This document shows, in pieces, positions 24,540-33,231 of a DNA stretch of 64,000 nucleotides. Where the stretch lies: the NCBI GenBank assembly GCA_017937485.1, contig JAGBDN010000013.1:48048-112047 (forward strand). The letters are read 5' to 3'. Below the pieces are notes generated by a model, which made no database searches, had not been told where the DNA came from, and saw only the letters and a program-made list of their open reading frames with translations. The position numbers and the translations under genes were made by a program. The stretch is from Thermoguttaceae bacterium (GTDB taxonomy: Bacteria > Planctomycetota > Planctomycetia > Pirellulales > Thermoguttaceae). Positions within the stretch are counted from its first letter, which is position 1; the number at the start of each line of letters is the position of its first letter.

Positions 24540-25514
24540 ATGTCAACCGCCGTTAGCGCGCTCTATTCGATTTCGGCCTCCGCGTCGCCCCTTTTCGGCG
24601 TTCCGGCTTGGCTCAAAGCGACGTGGCCGATCGACCAGGCCGCGTTGGTCGCCGTCGCGATTTTCGTTGTCGCCGTCGCCTTGATTCGTTGGTTGGCGCC
24701 CCGTTGCGGCGCGATCGCTTGGGTGACCGCGAAAGAAACGGCGTTGCAGCCGTTGTTCCTGATTTTGACCCTGTTCGGGCTCTTCGGGCTCTTCATTTTT
24801 CCCTTCTTGCCGTATCATACCCTCGGCGAAGACGTAAAAATCGTCGTGTCGCAGGGGTTGACGTTGGTGAAGCTGGTTTGCGTTTTCCTCGCGATCTGGA
24901 CGGCGAGTTCTTCGATCGCCGACGAAATCGAAGGGAAAACCGCGCTGATGATTTTGGCGAAACCGGTCGGGCGCCAAAAGTTCGTTTTCGGGAAATATTT
25001 GGGCGTGATGATCGCCGTTACCGCGCTTTTTTTGATTCTCGGTTTCTTCTTTATGAACACCGTCGCGTATAAGCTGGCTTACGACGCGCGGGAATCGGCG
25101 AAAGAACTTCCGACGGCGATCGAGTGTTATCAATACGTCGCGAAGATGGCGCCGGGGCTCTGCTTGGCTTATTTCGAAACGGTCGTGTTGACGGCGATTT
25201 CGATCGCGATTTCGACCCGTTTGCCGTTGCTTCCGAACTTGACGATCTGCTTGACGATTTACGCGCTCGGGCACGTCGTGCCGACGTTGGTCGTCTCGAA
25301 CGTCGGCGAAACGATGCCGATCGTCGGCTTTTTCGCGAACTTGATTTGCGCGGTAACGCCGATTTTGGAACACTTCAATATGGAAACGGCGATCGCGATG
25401 GATCAAGCGGTTCCGTGGGATTACGTCGCGACCGCGGGCGTTTATTCGTTCCTGTTCGCGGGCGTCGCGATGTTGCTTTCGCTCCTTCTTTTCGAAGACC
25501 GCGACTTGGCTTAA
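24540..25514 (+). CDS. ABC-2 type transporter permease
   Basis: A 324-residue membrane protein with about six to seven hydrophobic segments, including QAALVAVAIFVVAVALIRWL, PLFLILTLFGLFGLFIFPFL and FAGVAMLLSLLLFE. The cytoplasmic loop SSSIADEIEGKTALMILAKPVGRQKFVFGKY is the usual ABC-2/NatB-like permease feature (an E-x-x-x-x-x-x-x-L-L/P loop). No ATP-binding subunit lies beside it in this window, so its partner must be encoded elsewhere. The ATG at 24540 follows GAGGAG about 10 bases upstream. Confidence 0.82.
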   Translation: MSTAVSALYSISASASPLFGVPAWLKATWPIDQAALVAVAIFVVAVALIRWLAPRCGAIAWVTAKETALQPLFLILTLFGLFGLFIFPFLPYHTLGEDVKIVVSQGLTLVKLVCVFLAIWTASSSIADEIEGKTALMILAKPVGRQKFVFGKYLGVMIAVTALFLILGFFFMNTVAYKLAYDARESAKELPTAIECYQYVAKMAPGLCLAYFETVVLTAISIAISTRLPLLPNLTICLTIYALGHVVPTLVVSNVGETMPIVGFFANLICAVTPILEHFNMETAIAMDQAVPWDYVATAGVYSFLFAGVAMLLSLLLFEDRDLA

Positions 25515-25546
25515 CGCGTCGACGGCGAATCGCGCCGAACCTTCGA

Positions 25547-25584
25547 CGAACGCTCCTTGCAACGGCGAGGGGCGTTCGTTTTTT
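25547..25584 (+). terminator. intrinsic terminator after the ABC permease
   Basis: A 13-bp stem with two G-U pairs, CGAACGCTCCTTG (25547-25559) with CGAGGGGCGTTCG (25566-25578), followed by TTTTTT (25579-25584). Confidence 0.85.
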
Positions 25585-25719
25585 CTTGTTCGGTTGGAAT
25601 AAACGACCCGGCGAAAGAGAGGCCGCGGGCGAAAGAGGAAGCGGAAAAACGGCGACGATGCGCGGACGGCGCCGCGTTTGCTTGGGCAAGTTCAAGGAAA
25701 CGCGAGGCGGGAACGGACG

Positions 25720-25960
25720 AAGACGCGTCTGGCGTTTGGCGTTCGAGACGCGCCGCCCCGGGAATAGTGGGAAACGTCGAGCGCGTTTGGCGGCGGTTTA
25801 AGATTCGATAAATTTGACGGAAAGGCGAACGACTGAAAGGACGCGTCGTTTGGCGTTGGAGGGTGAGACGCGTCGACCCGGGAATAGTGGGAAACGTCGA
25901 GCGCGTTTGGCGGCGGTTTAAGATTCGATAAGTTTTGCGGAAAGGCGGACGACTGAAAAG
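25720..25960. repeat. two tandem copies of a 120-bp unit
   Basis: The sequence at about 25720-25840 is repeated at 25840-25960 with an offset of exactly 120 bases. The core from CCCGGGAATAGTGGG through GGTTTAAGATTCGATA (about 25757-25810 and 25877-25930) is identical in both copies; the flanks differ at scattered positions. The repeat lies between two convergent intrinsic terminators. A minus-strand frame reads through it as two 40-residue repeats (AFP-NLSNLKPPPNALDVSHYSR), but there is no credible start, so it is treated as non-coding. Confidence 0.85.
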
Positions 25961-26004
25961 ACGCGTCGAAAGCGGCGAACGGAGAAAAACGAGTTTGTGG
26001 GAAC

Positions 26005-26033
26005 AAAAAAGCCGACCGCGGAAAGCGGTCGGC
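26005..26033 (-). terminator. intrinsic terminator after the acidic-tailed secreted gene
   Basis: A perfect 9-bp stem, GCCGACCGC (26011-26019) with GCGGTCGGC (26025-26033), and a 5-base loop. On the minus strand it is followed by TTTTTT (complement of 26005-26010). Confidence 0.9.
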
Positions 26034-26064
26034 GGAAATGAGCGTCGGATTAACGCGTCGCGAT

Positions 26065-27798
26065 TCAAGCGAACGGGTCTTCTTCGTCTTCGGCGAACGG
26101 ATCGTCTTCTTCGGCGGGAGCTTCTTCTTCGGTCGCGTCGTCGGCTTCTTCGGCGAACGGGTCTTCTTCGTCTTCGGCGGGAGCTTCTTCTTCGGTCGCT
26201 TCGTCCGTCGCGTCGGCGGGCGCTTCTTCTTCGGACGCTTCTTCGTCTTCGCCTTCGAGATCCCAATCGATGCCGTCCGATTCCATCTCTTGCGCCGATT
26301 TCGTTTCGACGCCGCCGAAGAGCGGAACGAGCGCGGTCGCGTTTTGCTTCAAGACGTCGAGGTCGAGAACGAACGCGACTTTCGAACCGGCGGTTTGCGG
26401 TTTAATTCCTTCGAAAACGGCGTCGACGATCGGCGACAAATCGGCGTCCGCGTTGCCTTTCGTCGCGGCGACGACTTGTTGCGCGGCAAGCGGTTTCGCG
26501 AGCGTCAACGCGGCGGTCGCGGCGTCGGCCGATTTTTTCGCGGTTTCCGGAGAATCGAACGCGAGAATCAAGGCGAGTTTCGGCGAACCGACGAGCGACG
26601 CGGCGAGCGTCGCCGTTTTGAAGTTTTCAAACGCCGGTTGCGACGCGAATTTTTGCGGATCGAAGGTCGATTTTTCGTCGGCGTCGGCTTGCGAACCGGC
26701 GAAAGAACCGGAAAGGACGGACGCGACGTCGGTTTGCGCCGCTTTTTTCGCTTGCTTGGCGATTTGAGCTTGGAGTCCGTCGGCGTCGACGACGGCGGCG
26801 AACGCGGTTCCGTCCGTTTGCTTCAACGCGTCAAAGAAGAGAGAGCCCGCGTCGGCCGGTTTTTCAAAACGACGGCGAACGAACGGCAAGACCTTTTTGC
26901 GCGATTCGGTTTTCGCTTTCGTTTCCGCTTCTTCGACGGCCGCGGCGTACTCGCGGTAAAGACCGTCCGGAAGATTGAGGACGTTCGGGACGCCCGCGAT
27001 CGTTTGCGAACCGTAGCCGGAAGAACCGGCGTAATTCGCCGCGCCCGAAGCGCCGTTTTGGGCGGCTTGCGCTTGCGCTTGAGCGAGGAAGCTCGCTTGA
27101 ATCGATTGCAGGTTCGGACGAACGGCGTTTTTATGGTCGACGACCGCGACGACGAAACCGTAGCGGTTGAAAAGCGTGATCGGTTTCAACTGCTTTTCGA
27201 GCTTTTCGAGCGCGAGTTTTTGGTCGGCGTCGCTCAAACCGTCGGTCGGAACCGCGACGACGGTCGTCGCGTCTTGACCGTTCGCCGCGTAGTTAACGAG
27301 GTAAACTTCGTCGATTTTGTTGGCGAAAACGTTTTGCGTCGCGAAATTTTGGAGCGAGGCCAACATCGCGCGGAACGACGACTTTAATTCGCTCTTTTGA
27401 TAGTCGCGGAGCTTGACGCGGTAGGAGTCGTCCGATTGAATCGACCCGACGCCTTTGTCGACGATTTCGCCGAAGAAATCGTTCAAACCGACGTAATCGA
27501 TTTTCGAGAAATTAATGCGAACGACTCGGTCGACGTCCGAATAAAGAAGCGCTTGGAGCGGAACGACGCTCGAAACGTCGGAGCGTTTGATTCCGCTCGG
27601 GACGTTTTGAAGGGCGTTCGGGTCTTGTTGACCGTTCGCGCCGTAAGGGTCGGACGAACCGTAACCGGGCGGGGTCGTCGTCGGATAAGACGACGGCGGT
27701 TGCGCGAACGAAGCGACGCCGGCGCCGAGAAGGCAAGCGGATAAGACGACGCCCGGAACTCGCGAGCAAAGAGGACGTAACGACGATAAACGCGGCAT
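26065..27798 (-). CDS. secreted protein with acidic repeat tail
   Basis: A 577-residue protein. The ATG at 27798 has GGAG upstream and gives a signal peptide (VPGVVLSACLLGAGVASFAQ). After a Pro/Tyr/Gly-rich stretch (residues 30-60), the body alternates beta strands and helices: VVPLQALLYSDVDRVVRINF, TVVAVPTDGLSDADQKLALEKL, and ATLAASLVGSPKLALILAF. The last 60 residues are extremely acidic, with recurring EEAPAE and three DPFAE-like units. No enzyme motif is seen. It resembles planctomycete exported proteins of unknown role. The large folded core and in-frame conservation of the tail suggest a real gene. Confidence 0.75.
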   Translation of the reverse strand: MPRLSSLRPLCSRVPGVVLSACLLGAGVASFAQPPSSYPTTTPPGYGSSDPYGANGQQDPNALQNVPSGIKRSDVSSVVPLQALLYSDVDRVVRINFSKIDYVGLNDFFGEIVDKGVGSIQSDDSYRVKLRDYQKSELKSSFRAMLASLQNFATQNVFANKIDEVYLVNYAANGQDATTVVAVPTDGLSDADQKLALEKLEKQLKPITLFNRYGFVVAVVDHKNAVRPNLQSIQASFLAQAQAQAAQNGASGAANYAGSSGYGSQTIAGVPNVLNLPDGLYREYAAAVEEAETKAKTESRKKVLPFVRRRFEKPADAGSLFFDALKQTDGTAFAAVVDADGLQAQIAKQAKKAAQTDVASVLSGSFAGSQADADEKSTFDPQKFASQPAFENFKTATLAASLVGSPKLALILAFDSPETAKKSADAATAALTLAKPLAAQQVVAATKGNADADLSPIVDAVFEGIKPQTAGSKVAFVLDLDVLKQNATALVPLFGGVETKSAQEMESDGIDWDLEGEDEEASEEEAPADATDEATEEEAPAEDEEDPFAEEADDATEEEAPAEEDDPFAEDEEDPFA

Positions 27799-28162
27799 TG
27801 TATTTCTCCGAACGTTGGAGGCTGCGATTCTTAATTTCGAATCTTTTTTAATGTTCCGTTTCGACGCCGCGCGCTCGAAGGTTCGACGGAGCGTCGCGTC
27901 GCGTCGTTTTTCGGAAGGCGAGGGCGAAAAATCGAACCGACTCGACCAAACGAAAGGCGACGTTCCTTTATTATAACGACGAGGCGGCGATTTTTCCAGC
28001 GCCAACTTGCCGTCGAAACGAATTTTCGCGGATTTTTCTCCGGCTTGAAACGCGTCGTTCCTACAATCGATACAATCGTTGAACGCAAACGAATCGAACG
28101 CTTGCGGAGGAACGAAAAGAGCGCGAAAGCCGGCGCGGTCGTTAACGAGGGCAAGCCGGGCC
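27799..28162. other. intergenic region upstream of the acidic-tailed gene
   Basis: There is no gene. On the minus strand TATAAT lies at 27970-27975 with only a weak TGGAAA about 17 bases upstream, a candidate promoter about 170 bases from the start codon at 27798. Confidence 0.4.
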
Positions 28163-29824
28163 TTAACTCCGACGGCGGCGACGTTCGGCGAGCGTCGAAA
28201 CGACGAAAAACGCCGTCAAAAGGATAAAACCGTAAAGGATTGGGACGCGATAACGTATCGACGAAACGAAAATCGAATGGAGCGCCGAGACGTAAAGCGC
28301 CGGGATAAGGAGCGTCCAAGCGGCGCCGCGACGTCGGAACGACCGGTAAAATCCGCACAGTCCGCCGACGAGAAGCGGCGTGAAACTAACGGCGAGGAGC
28401 GTTTTGAGCGCCGGAGTCGAAAAGGCCGGTTCGCGCGGAATCGGACTCCAAAGGCGGGCGAGTTTGACGGCGGCAAGTCGAGCGACGGCGCCCGGATTCG
28501 AGCGCGCCCAATCGAGCGCCGCGTTCTTAAGTCGTTTGTCGAGGCGAACTTCGAAGTGTTCGTCGGTCGGCGCGGACGGCGAGTCGAGTTCGAGGCGGCG
28601 GAACTCGTCGACGAAGCGCATATCGCTCGAACCGTCGGCGTCGGGGCGCCAACCGTCGTAAAGACTCGCGCCCATTTGAAGCGAGGTCGCGATCGGGCGC
28701 CCGGTCAACCGGTAGTTGCGGAGCGTCCAAGGGGCGAGCGCGACGTTGAAAAGGACGACGGCGGTCGCGGCGACGACGAGAAAAGCGGGAAAGACGCGGC
28801 GTTTTGCGTCGAGTTTGTCGGTCGCGGAAACTTGGACGGTTCGGCGTTGGACGCGTTTTTCGGCGGAGAAAACGAAAAATCGGAATGCAAACGCGAAAAA
28901 CGTCGCGAACGGGAGGGCGTAAAACCAACTCGGACGCAAATAAACGGTCGCCGCCGAAAGGAGGCCGAGCGCGACGCCGGAAAGGACGAGACGAACGAAC
29001 GACGGCGGCGCGGCGACGGCGAAGAAACGGGGCGAGTTTGCGGAATTTAGCGTTTGCGTCGATTGCAATGCGACGGCGTCGGGCGAGTTTGCCGATTTTG
29101 ACGGCGAAAAGTCGACGGACGGAAGCGCGAGGAGGCCGAGTCGGCGGGCGACGTCGAGCGCGACGAGGTGTTGGAGAAGCGCGAAGGTTAAAAACGGCTC
29201 TTCCGATAAAACGAGAACGCTTTCGAAGACGAGCGTCGGCTCGAACGCCGCGACGACGCCGGAAAGCGCCGCGACCGACCGCCGTCGGAAATAGGCGAAC
29301 GCGAGGAGCCCGACGAGACCGACGTTCGCCGTTCCGAAACAAACGCCGAGAAAACGCGCCGCGAAAACGGGCGGATTTTCGCCGAACGTCCAAAAAAGCG
29401 GAGCCAATAACGCCGGATAACCGGGCGTTCGGAAGATTTCCCAACGTCGCTCTTCGTCGAAGCGGTAAGGGCGACCGAACGCCAACGCGCGCCCGAGTTT
29501 CCAATAGGAATCGCTGTCGCCGAAGAAAAACGGGCCGTCGACCGATTCCGCTTGGGCGGTTTGCGGGACGTTGGGGACGTCGGCGATTTGAGCGGTTTGC
29601 GGGACGTCGGAGGCGTCGGCGACTTGGACGGTTTGCGAAACGTCGGGGGCGTCGGCGGCTTGGGCGGTTTGCGAAACGTCGGGGGCGTCGGCGATTTGCG
29701 GAACGGAAGCGGGCGCGACGCCGGGAACGAACGCGGCGCTTTTAACGCGGTCGTCCCAATAAAGAGCGGCGGCGAGTCGCGTTAAAAAGGCGACGAGGAG
29801 TAAAAAGAACCAAAAGCGTTTCAT
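28163..29824 (-). CDS. GT39/ArnT-like membrane glycosyltransferase
   Basis: A 553-residue protein with a first membrane segment (RFWFFLLLVAFLTRLAAALY), a long first periplasmic loop, and about ten further hydrophobic segments. FGDSDSYWKLGRAL after the loop fits the acidic motif of the PMT/ArnT/GT39 superfamily, and RTPGYPALLAPLFW is also typical. Such enzymes transfer sugars from polyprenyl phosphates to lipids or proteins outside the cytoplasm; acceptor and donor are unknown. The first loop contains four 12-residue tandem repeats (residues 43-90), unusual for this family. The ATG at 29824 has no obvious ribosome-binding site. Confidence 0.75.
   Translation of the reverse strand: MKRFWFFLLLVAFLTRLAAALYWDDRVKSAAFVPGVAPASVPQIADAPDVSQTAQAADAPDVSQTVQVADASDVPQTAQIADVPNVPQTAQAESVDGPFFFGDSDSYWKLGRALAFGRPYRFDEERRWEIFRTPGYPALLAPLFWTFGENPPVFAARFLGVCFGTANVGLVGLLAFAYFRRRSVAALSGVVAAFEPTLVFESVLVLSEEPFLTFALLQHLVALDVARRLGLLALPSVDFSPSKSANSPDAVALQSTQTLNSANSPRFFAVAAPPSFVRLVLSGVALGLLSAATVYLRPSWFYALPFATFFAFAFRFFVFSAEKRVQRRTVQVSATDKLDAKRRVFPAFLVVAATAVVLFNVALAPWTLRNYRLTGRPIATSLQMGASLYDGWRPDADGSSDMRFVDEFRRLELDSPSAPTDEHFEVRLDKRLKNAALDWARSNPGAVARLAAVKLARLWSPIPREPAFSTPALKTLLAVSFTPLLVGGLCGFYRSFRRRGAAWTLLIPALYVSALHSIFVSSIRYRVPILYGFILLTAFFVVSTLAERRRRRS
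29555..29698 (-). repeat. four in-frame 36-bp tandem repeats in the GT39-like gene
   Basis: The repeats encode QIADAPDVSQTA, QAADAPDVSQTV, QVADASDVPQTA and QIADVPNVPQTA. The unit is a multiple of three, so copy-number changes would keep the frame. Confidence 0.85.
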
Positions 29825-29898
29825 CGACGGCGACGCGGCGGCGTTAAAATCGTTGCGACCGTTAAAATTGCGTAAAAACGGCGGCGTTGCGACGGGCT

Positions 29899-30357
29899 TT
29901 AAAAGGAACGAGGGCCGGTTCGCGGGCGTTCGGCGACGAGGCGGGCGACGGCGCCGGAGTCGAGCGCGGCGCGGAAAGCGGCGAGGTCGGGGTAAATAAC
30001 GTCGCTCAAAAACTTAATCGCCCAGTTCGACGCCATCGGCGAAATCGTCAAAATCAACGCGCCGTTGCGCCAAGCCTCCCAAATTTCAATCGCGGTGCCC
30101 ATCGACGCTTCCGGAACAAACGCGACGAGAACGTCGATTTCCGTTCCGCACATACGATTGTGTCCCAGAAAAGTCTTTTTGCCCTCTTCCGGCGAGTAAA
30201 AAAGGGAGTCCTTGTTGCGTTCGAAAGGGTCGTAAACGTCGGCTTCCGGGAAGGCTTCCGCCAACGCTTGTTTGATTTCGGCGCGGTAATCTTGCGAATG
30301 AATCGCTTCTTGGACGATCGAGCCTTGCATTAGGCCGGCGATGAAGAATTTTTTCAT
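29899..30357 (-). CDS. nucleoside 2-deoxyribosyltransferase-like protein
   Basis: A 152-residue protein. It starts MKKFFIAGLMQGSI, a beta strand followed by a glycine-containing turn, and carries EIDVLVAFVPEASMGTAIEIWEAWRNGA. The Glu in the GTAIEIWEA helix matches the nucleophile helix of nucleoside 2-deoxyribosyltransferase-fold proteins (PF05014 and relatives). The substrate is unknown; relatives act on nucleosides or nucleotide derivatives. A terminator separates it from fabF upstream. An alternative is a related DUF4406-type fold. Confidence 0.6.
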   Translation of the reverse strand: MKKFFIAGLMQGSIVQEAIHSQDYRAEIKQALAEAFPEADVYDPFERNKDSLFYSPEEGKKTFLGHNRMCGTEIDVLVAFVPEASMGTAIEIWEAWRNGALILTISPMASNWAIKFLSDVIYPDLAAFRAALDSGAVARLVAERPRTGPRSF

Positions 30358-30401
30358 TGCGTCAGTCTTTCAAACGGTCGCCGAAAGGGGGAAACGGCGC
30401 G

Positions 30402-30440
30402 CAAAAAGAAAAACGACGGACGCCGAAACGTCCGCCGTCG
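30402..30440 (-). terminator. terminator after fabF
   Basis: CGACGGACG (30414-30422) pairs with the region CGTCCGCCGTCG (30429-30440). On the minus strand a T-rich tract follows (complement of AAAAAGAAAAA at 30403-30413). Confidence 0.7.
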
Positions 30441-30505
30441 AAACCGATTCCGCCGAAATAAAACGCGCGGCGAAATCAAAAAACGCGGGGAAAGGGCGAC
30501 GACGC

Positions 30506-31801
30506 TTAGTCGACGTAACGGCGAACGACGAGGGAAACGTCTTGGCCGCCGAAACCGAAGCTGTTGCTCATCGCGACGTCGATTTTAACGTGGCGCGCGA
30601 CGTTCGGAACGTAGTCGAGATCGCAGTCGGGGTCGCGAACTTCAAAGTTAATCGTCGGCGGCGCGATATTGTCGCGAATCGCGAGGAGGCTGTAAATGCA
30701 CTCGGTCGCGCCGGCGGCGGCGATAAGGTGTCCGGTCATACTCTTCGTGCTGGAGACCGGAATTTGATAGGCGCGCGGGCCGAAAACTTCGCGAATCGAA
30801 AGGGATTCGACGCGGTCGTTGACGCTGGTGCTGGTGCCGTGCGCGTTGATGTAGTCGACGTCGTTCGGGGTAAGTCCGGCGTCTTCGAGAGCGTTGCGCA
30901 TACAGCTGATGGCGCCGCGCCCTTCCGGGTGAATGTCGGTGATGCGGTAAGCGTCGGAGGTGGCGCCGTAGCCGACGATTTCGCCGTAAATTTTCGCGCC
31001 GCGTTTTTTGGCGTGTTCGAGTTCTTCGAGGACGAGGAGACCCGCGCCTTCGCCGAGAATGAAACCGTTGCGGCGTTTGTCGAACGGGCGCGACGCTTTT
31101 TCCGGTTCGTCGTTGGACGTGCTAAGGGCGGTGAGGAGGTTGAAACCGGTAACGCCGAACGGGTGAATCATCGAGTGCGCGCCGCCCGCGAGCATCACGT
31201 CGGCTTCGTCGCGGCGGATGAGTTCGGTCGCTTCGCCGATCGCTTGAGCGCTCGCGGCGCAAGCGGTGAGGCAGTTGACGTTCGGGCCTTTGGCGCCGAA
31301 GTAGGCGGCCAAGTGCGCGGCGGGCATATTCGGCTCTTGTTCGAGTTCGCGAACCGGATCGAGGATTTCGAGCCCTTTTTCGATGAACTTCGCTTCGTCG
31401 AGTTCGCCGTTTTCGCCGAGTCCGGCGAGCATCATCGCGGCGAAATCGTCGAAGTTTTGCGCGCCTTCGCCGGCGCCGGTGTAAACGCCGAAGCGTTCCG
31501 GGTCGAGGTTGGTTCCGTCGTCGCCGAGGAGCCCGGCGTCTTGCATCGCTTGATAACCGGCGCCGACGGCGAATTTCGTGTGGCGGTCTTGCAGCTTCCA
31601 GTCGTCGGGATTTTCGCCGATCGCGGAAATATCCCAATCTTTCACTTCGGCGGCGATTTGCGTCGCGAAGTTCGACGCGTCGAACAAGGTGATGCGACCG
31701 ACGCCCGATTCGCCGTTAAGCAAACGGCTCCAAACCGTTTCAACGTCGGCGCCCAGCGGCGTAACCAGACCAATACCCGTAACGACAACTCGACGACTCA
31801 T
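30506..31801 (-). CDS. fabF: beta-ketoacyl-ACP synthase II
   Basis: A 431-residue condensing enzyme. The Cys-His-His triad is complete: C181 in TACAASAQA, H321 in NAHGTST and H358 in MTGHLIAAAG. The start MSRRVVVTGIGLVTPLG is canonical, with AAAGGA upstream. It is about 20 residues longer than E. coli FabF because of an insertion around residues 115-160 (GLGENGELDEAKFIEKGLEI). It acts in acyl-chain elongation. It is last in the cluster of hotdog dehydratase, ACP and FabZ-like genes on the same strand and may be dedicated to a special acyl chain rather than bulk synthesis; that is inference. Confidence 0.93.
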   Translation of the reverse strand: MSRRVVVTGIGLVTPLGADVETVWSRLLNGESGVGRITLFDASNFATQIAAEVKDWDISAIGENPDDWKLQDRHTKFAVGAGYQAMQDAGLLGDDGTNLDPERFGVYTGAGEGAQNFDDFAAMMLAGLGENGELDEAKFIEKGLEILDPVRELEQEPNMPAAHLAAYFGAKGPNVNCLTACAASAQAIGEATELIRRDEADVMLAGGAHSMIHPFGVTGFNLLTALSTSNDEPEKASRPFDKRRNGFILGEGAGLLVLEELEHAKKRGAKIYGEIVGYGATSDAYRITDIHPEGRGAISCMRNALEDAGLTPNDVDYINAHGTSTSVNDRVESLSIREVFGPRAYQIPVSSTKSMTGHLIAAAGATECIYSLLAIRDNIAPPTINFEVRDPDCDLDYVPNVARHVKIDVAMSNSFGFGGQDVSLVVRRYVD

Positions 31802-32033
31802 CGATGGAAATCCTTTTATAGTAAAACTTAGCGTTCGCTCGACGACGGGCGTCGGGAACGGATTTAGGGACAAACGAGGCTGCGGCGTCGGCGCGCGAAA
31901 AACGAAAGGAACGCGACGAACGAAACAATATTAACGGTCGGCGAAAAACAAACGGACGCGCCGACGAGGCGGTTTGCGGGAGGCGTCGACGGGGCGAGCG
32001 AGACGACGCCGCAAAGCCCGAGTTTAGCGGGAG

Positions 32034-32540
32034 TTAAGCGAGGGAGGGGTCGCGCAGGGGGCGCCCGTCGGCGTCGACTCCGACGTCGTACATACCGTAA
32101 GCGCGAACGAGGTCTTCGAGATCGCCTTCGGCAAATTGACGCTTATTATTAAATTCGTTGCCGAGGTGAGCGAACACGAGGACGCCTTCGGCGATTTTTT
32201 CGCCGCCGCGACGAACGGACACGGTCGCCATCGAGCCTTCTTCGTTAATATAGTCGGCTACGGCTTCGTATTCGAGGACGTCGCCGGGGGTGATTTCGGT
32301 TTCGAAAAACGTCAATTTCGGGATTTTGCCGAGAACGACTTTTTTCTCGAAACGGGTGGCTTCGTTGACCATCAATCCGGCGGTTTGCGCCAAGCCTTCG
32401 ACGATCAGCGAGGCGGGCGCGATCGGGTGGAAGGGAAAGTGGTCGCGCAAATGACCTTCCGCTCGCGTGATAGTTTTAAGGGCGCAAGCTCTTTTTCCGC
32501 TTTCAAAGACGGTAAACCGATCGATCCAGTACCAGTTCAT
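32034..32540 (-). CDS. FabZ/FabA-type hotdog dehydratase
   Basis: A 168-residue protein starting MNWYWIDRFTVFESGKRA, the usual N-terminus of planctomycete hotdog proteins beside ACP genes. The active-site region DHFPFHPIAPASLIVEGLAQT has the catalytic His and Glu of the FabZ/FabA family. It probably dehydrates 3-hydroxyacyl-ACP. About 25 residues after the hotdog fold are extra (QFAEGDLEDLVRAYGMYDV). An ATG 12 codons upstream (32576) is possible; neither start has a strong ribosome-binding site, so the conserved one is used. Confidence 0.85.
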   Translation of the reverse strand: MNWYWIDRFTVFESGKRACALKTITRAEGHLRDHFPFHPIAPASLIVEGLAQTAGLMVNEATRFEKKVVLGKIPKLTFFETEITPGDVLEYEAVADYINEEGSMATVSVRRGGEKIAEGVLVFAHLGNEFNNKRQFAEGDLEDLVRAYGMYDVGVDADGRPLRDPSLA

Positions 32541-32671
32541 GCGTTGTGTTCGCTTGTTATTTTTGGTCGCGACCATTCGATTTTCGGCGCTAAACGCGGG
32601 ACGCGTTCGTCGGTTTTAGGCGAGAGCGACCGACGCGCAATCGAATCGAAGCGAGGTGGGCAAAACGCGCA

Positions 32672-32717
32672 AAATCTCGGTTCGCGCCGTCGAAAACAGA
32701 GGCGCGAACCGGGATTT
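32672..32717 (-). terminator. terminator after the ACP gene
   Basis: A stem of about 17 bp with one G-U pair: AAATCTCGGTTCGCGCC (32672-32688) with GGCGCGAACCGGGATTT (32701-32717). On the minus strand it ends in TTTT. It separates the ACP gene from the next hotdog gene. Confidence 0.8.
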
Positions 32718-32738
32718 AAGGAGTCGAACTCGACCGAA

Positions 32739-33122
32739 TTAGGCCAATTTTTGTTCGACGACGCCGCACAGGTCGGCGACGGTCAAAATTTTCGCGATGT
32801 TTTGAACCATCGGGTTTTGTTTGAACGCGTCGAGGTTGGCGTTCGGGAGGCGTTCTTCAAGAATCGCGAGACCGGCCGGGGTGAGTTTGCCGTCGACGAC
32901 GTATTCCGCGTTCGAGAAAAGGTCTTCCGGAATGAGTTCGCTGCGGTCGATTTTGATGTCGAACGCTTTTTCGAGGTTGAAGACGATTTCGAGCAAGTCG
33001 ATCGATTCGGCGCCGAGGTCGTCGACCAGCGTCGCTTCCATCGTAACTTCTTCTTCGTCGACGGCCAACGAATCGACCAAAACTTCCGAGACCGCGGCTA
33101 AAATTTCTTCTTTCGTCGCCAT
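32739..33122 (-). CDS. acyl carrier protein, extended
   Basis: A 127-residue acidic protein. LVDDLGAESIDLLEIVF carries the phosphopantetheine Ser at position 40 (GAESIDLLEI in place of the common GADSLDTVEL). Canonical ACPs are about 78 residues; here the extra 45 residues after the helical bundle (SNAEYVVDGKLTPAGLAIL...) form an extension seen, as I recall, in planctomycete ACPs of this cluster type. It probably carries acyl chains for the adjacent FabF and hotdog enzymes. Start ATG with a GGAG region upstream. Confidence 0.9.
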   Translation of the reverse strand: MATKEEILAAVSEVLVDSLAVDEEEVTMEATLVDDLGAESIDLLEIVFNLEKAFDIKIDRSELIPEDLFSNAEYVVDGKLTPAGLAILEERLPNANLDAFKQNPMVQNIAKILTVADLCGVVEQKLA

Positions 33123-33231
33123 TGAAGGCTCTCCTTATTTACTAATAGTGGAACGAGCGCCGCAAGGGAACGCTCGAAAACGAGTTAATCTTGAAACGTC
33201 GGGCGCGTGCGAACGCCTAACGACGCGGCGC

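Noticed and set aside
25692..26006. A 104-codon minus-strand ORF through the 120-bp repeats with two 40-residue repeats
   Set aside because: No credible start codon or ribosome-binding site; it lies between convergent terminators; the repeat pattern follows from the DNA duplication because 120 is a multiple of three.
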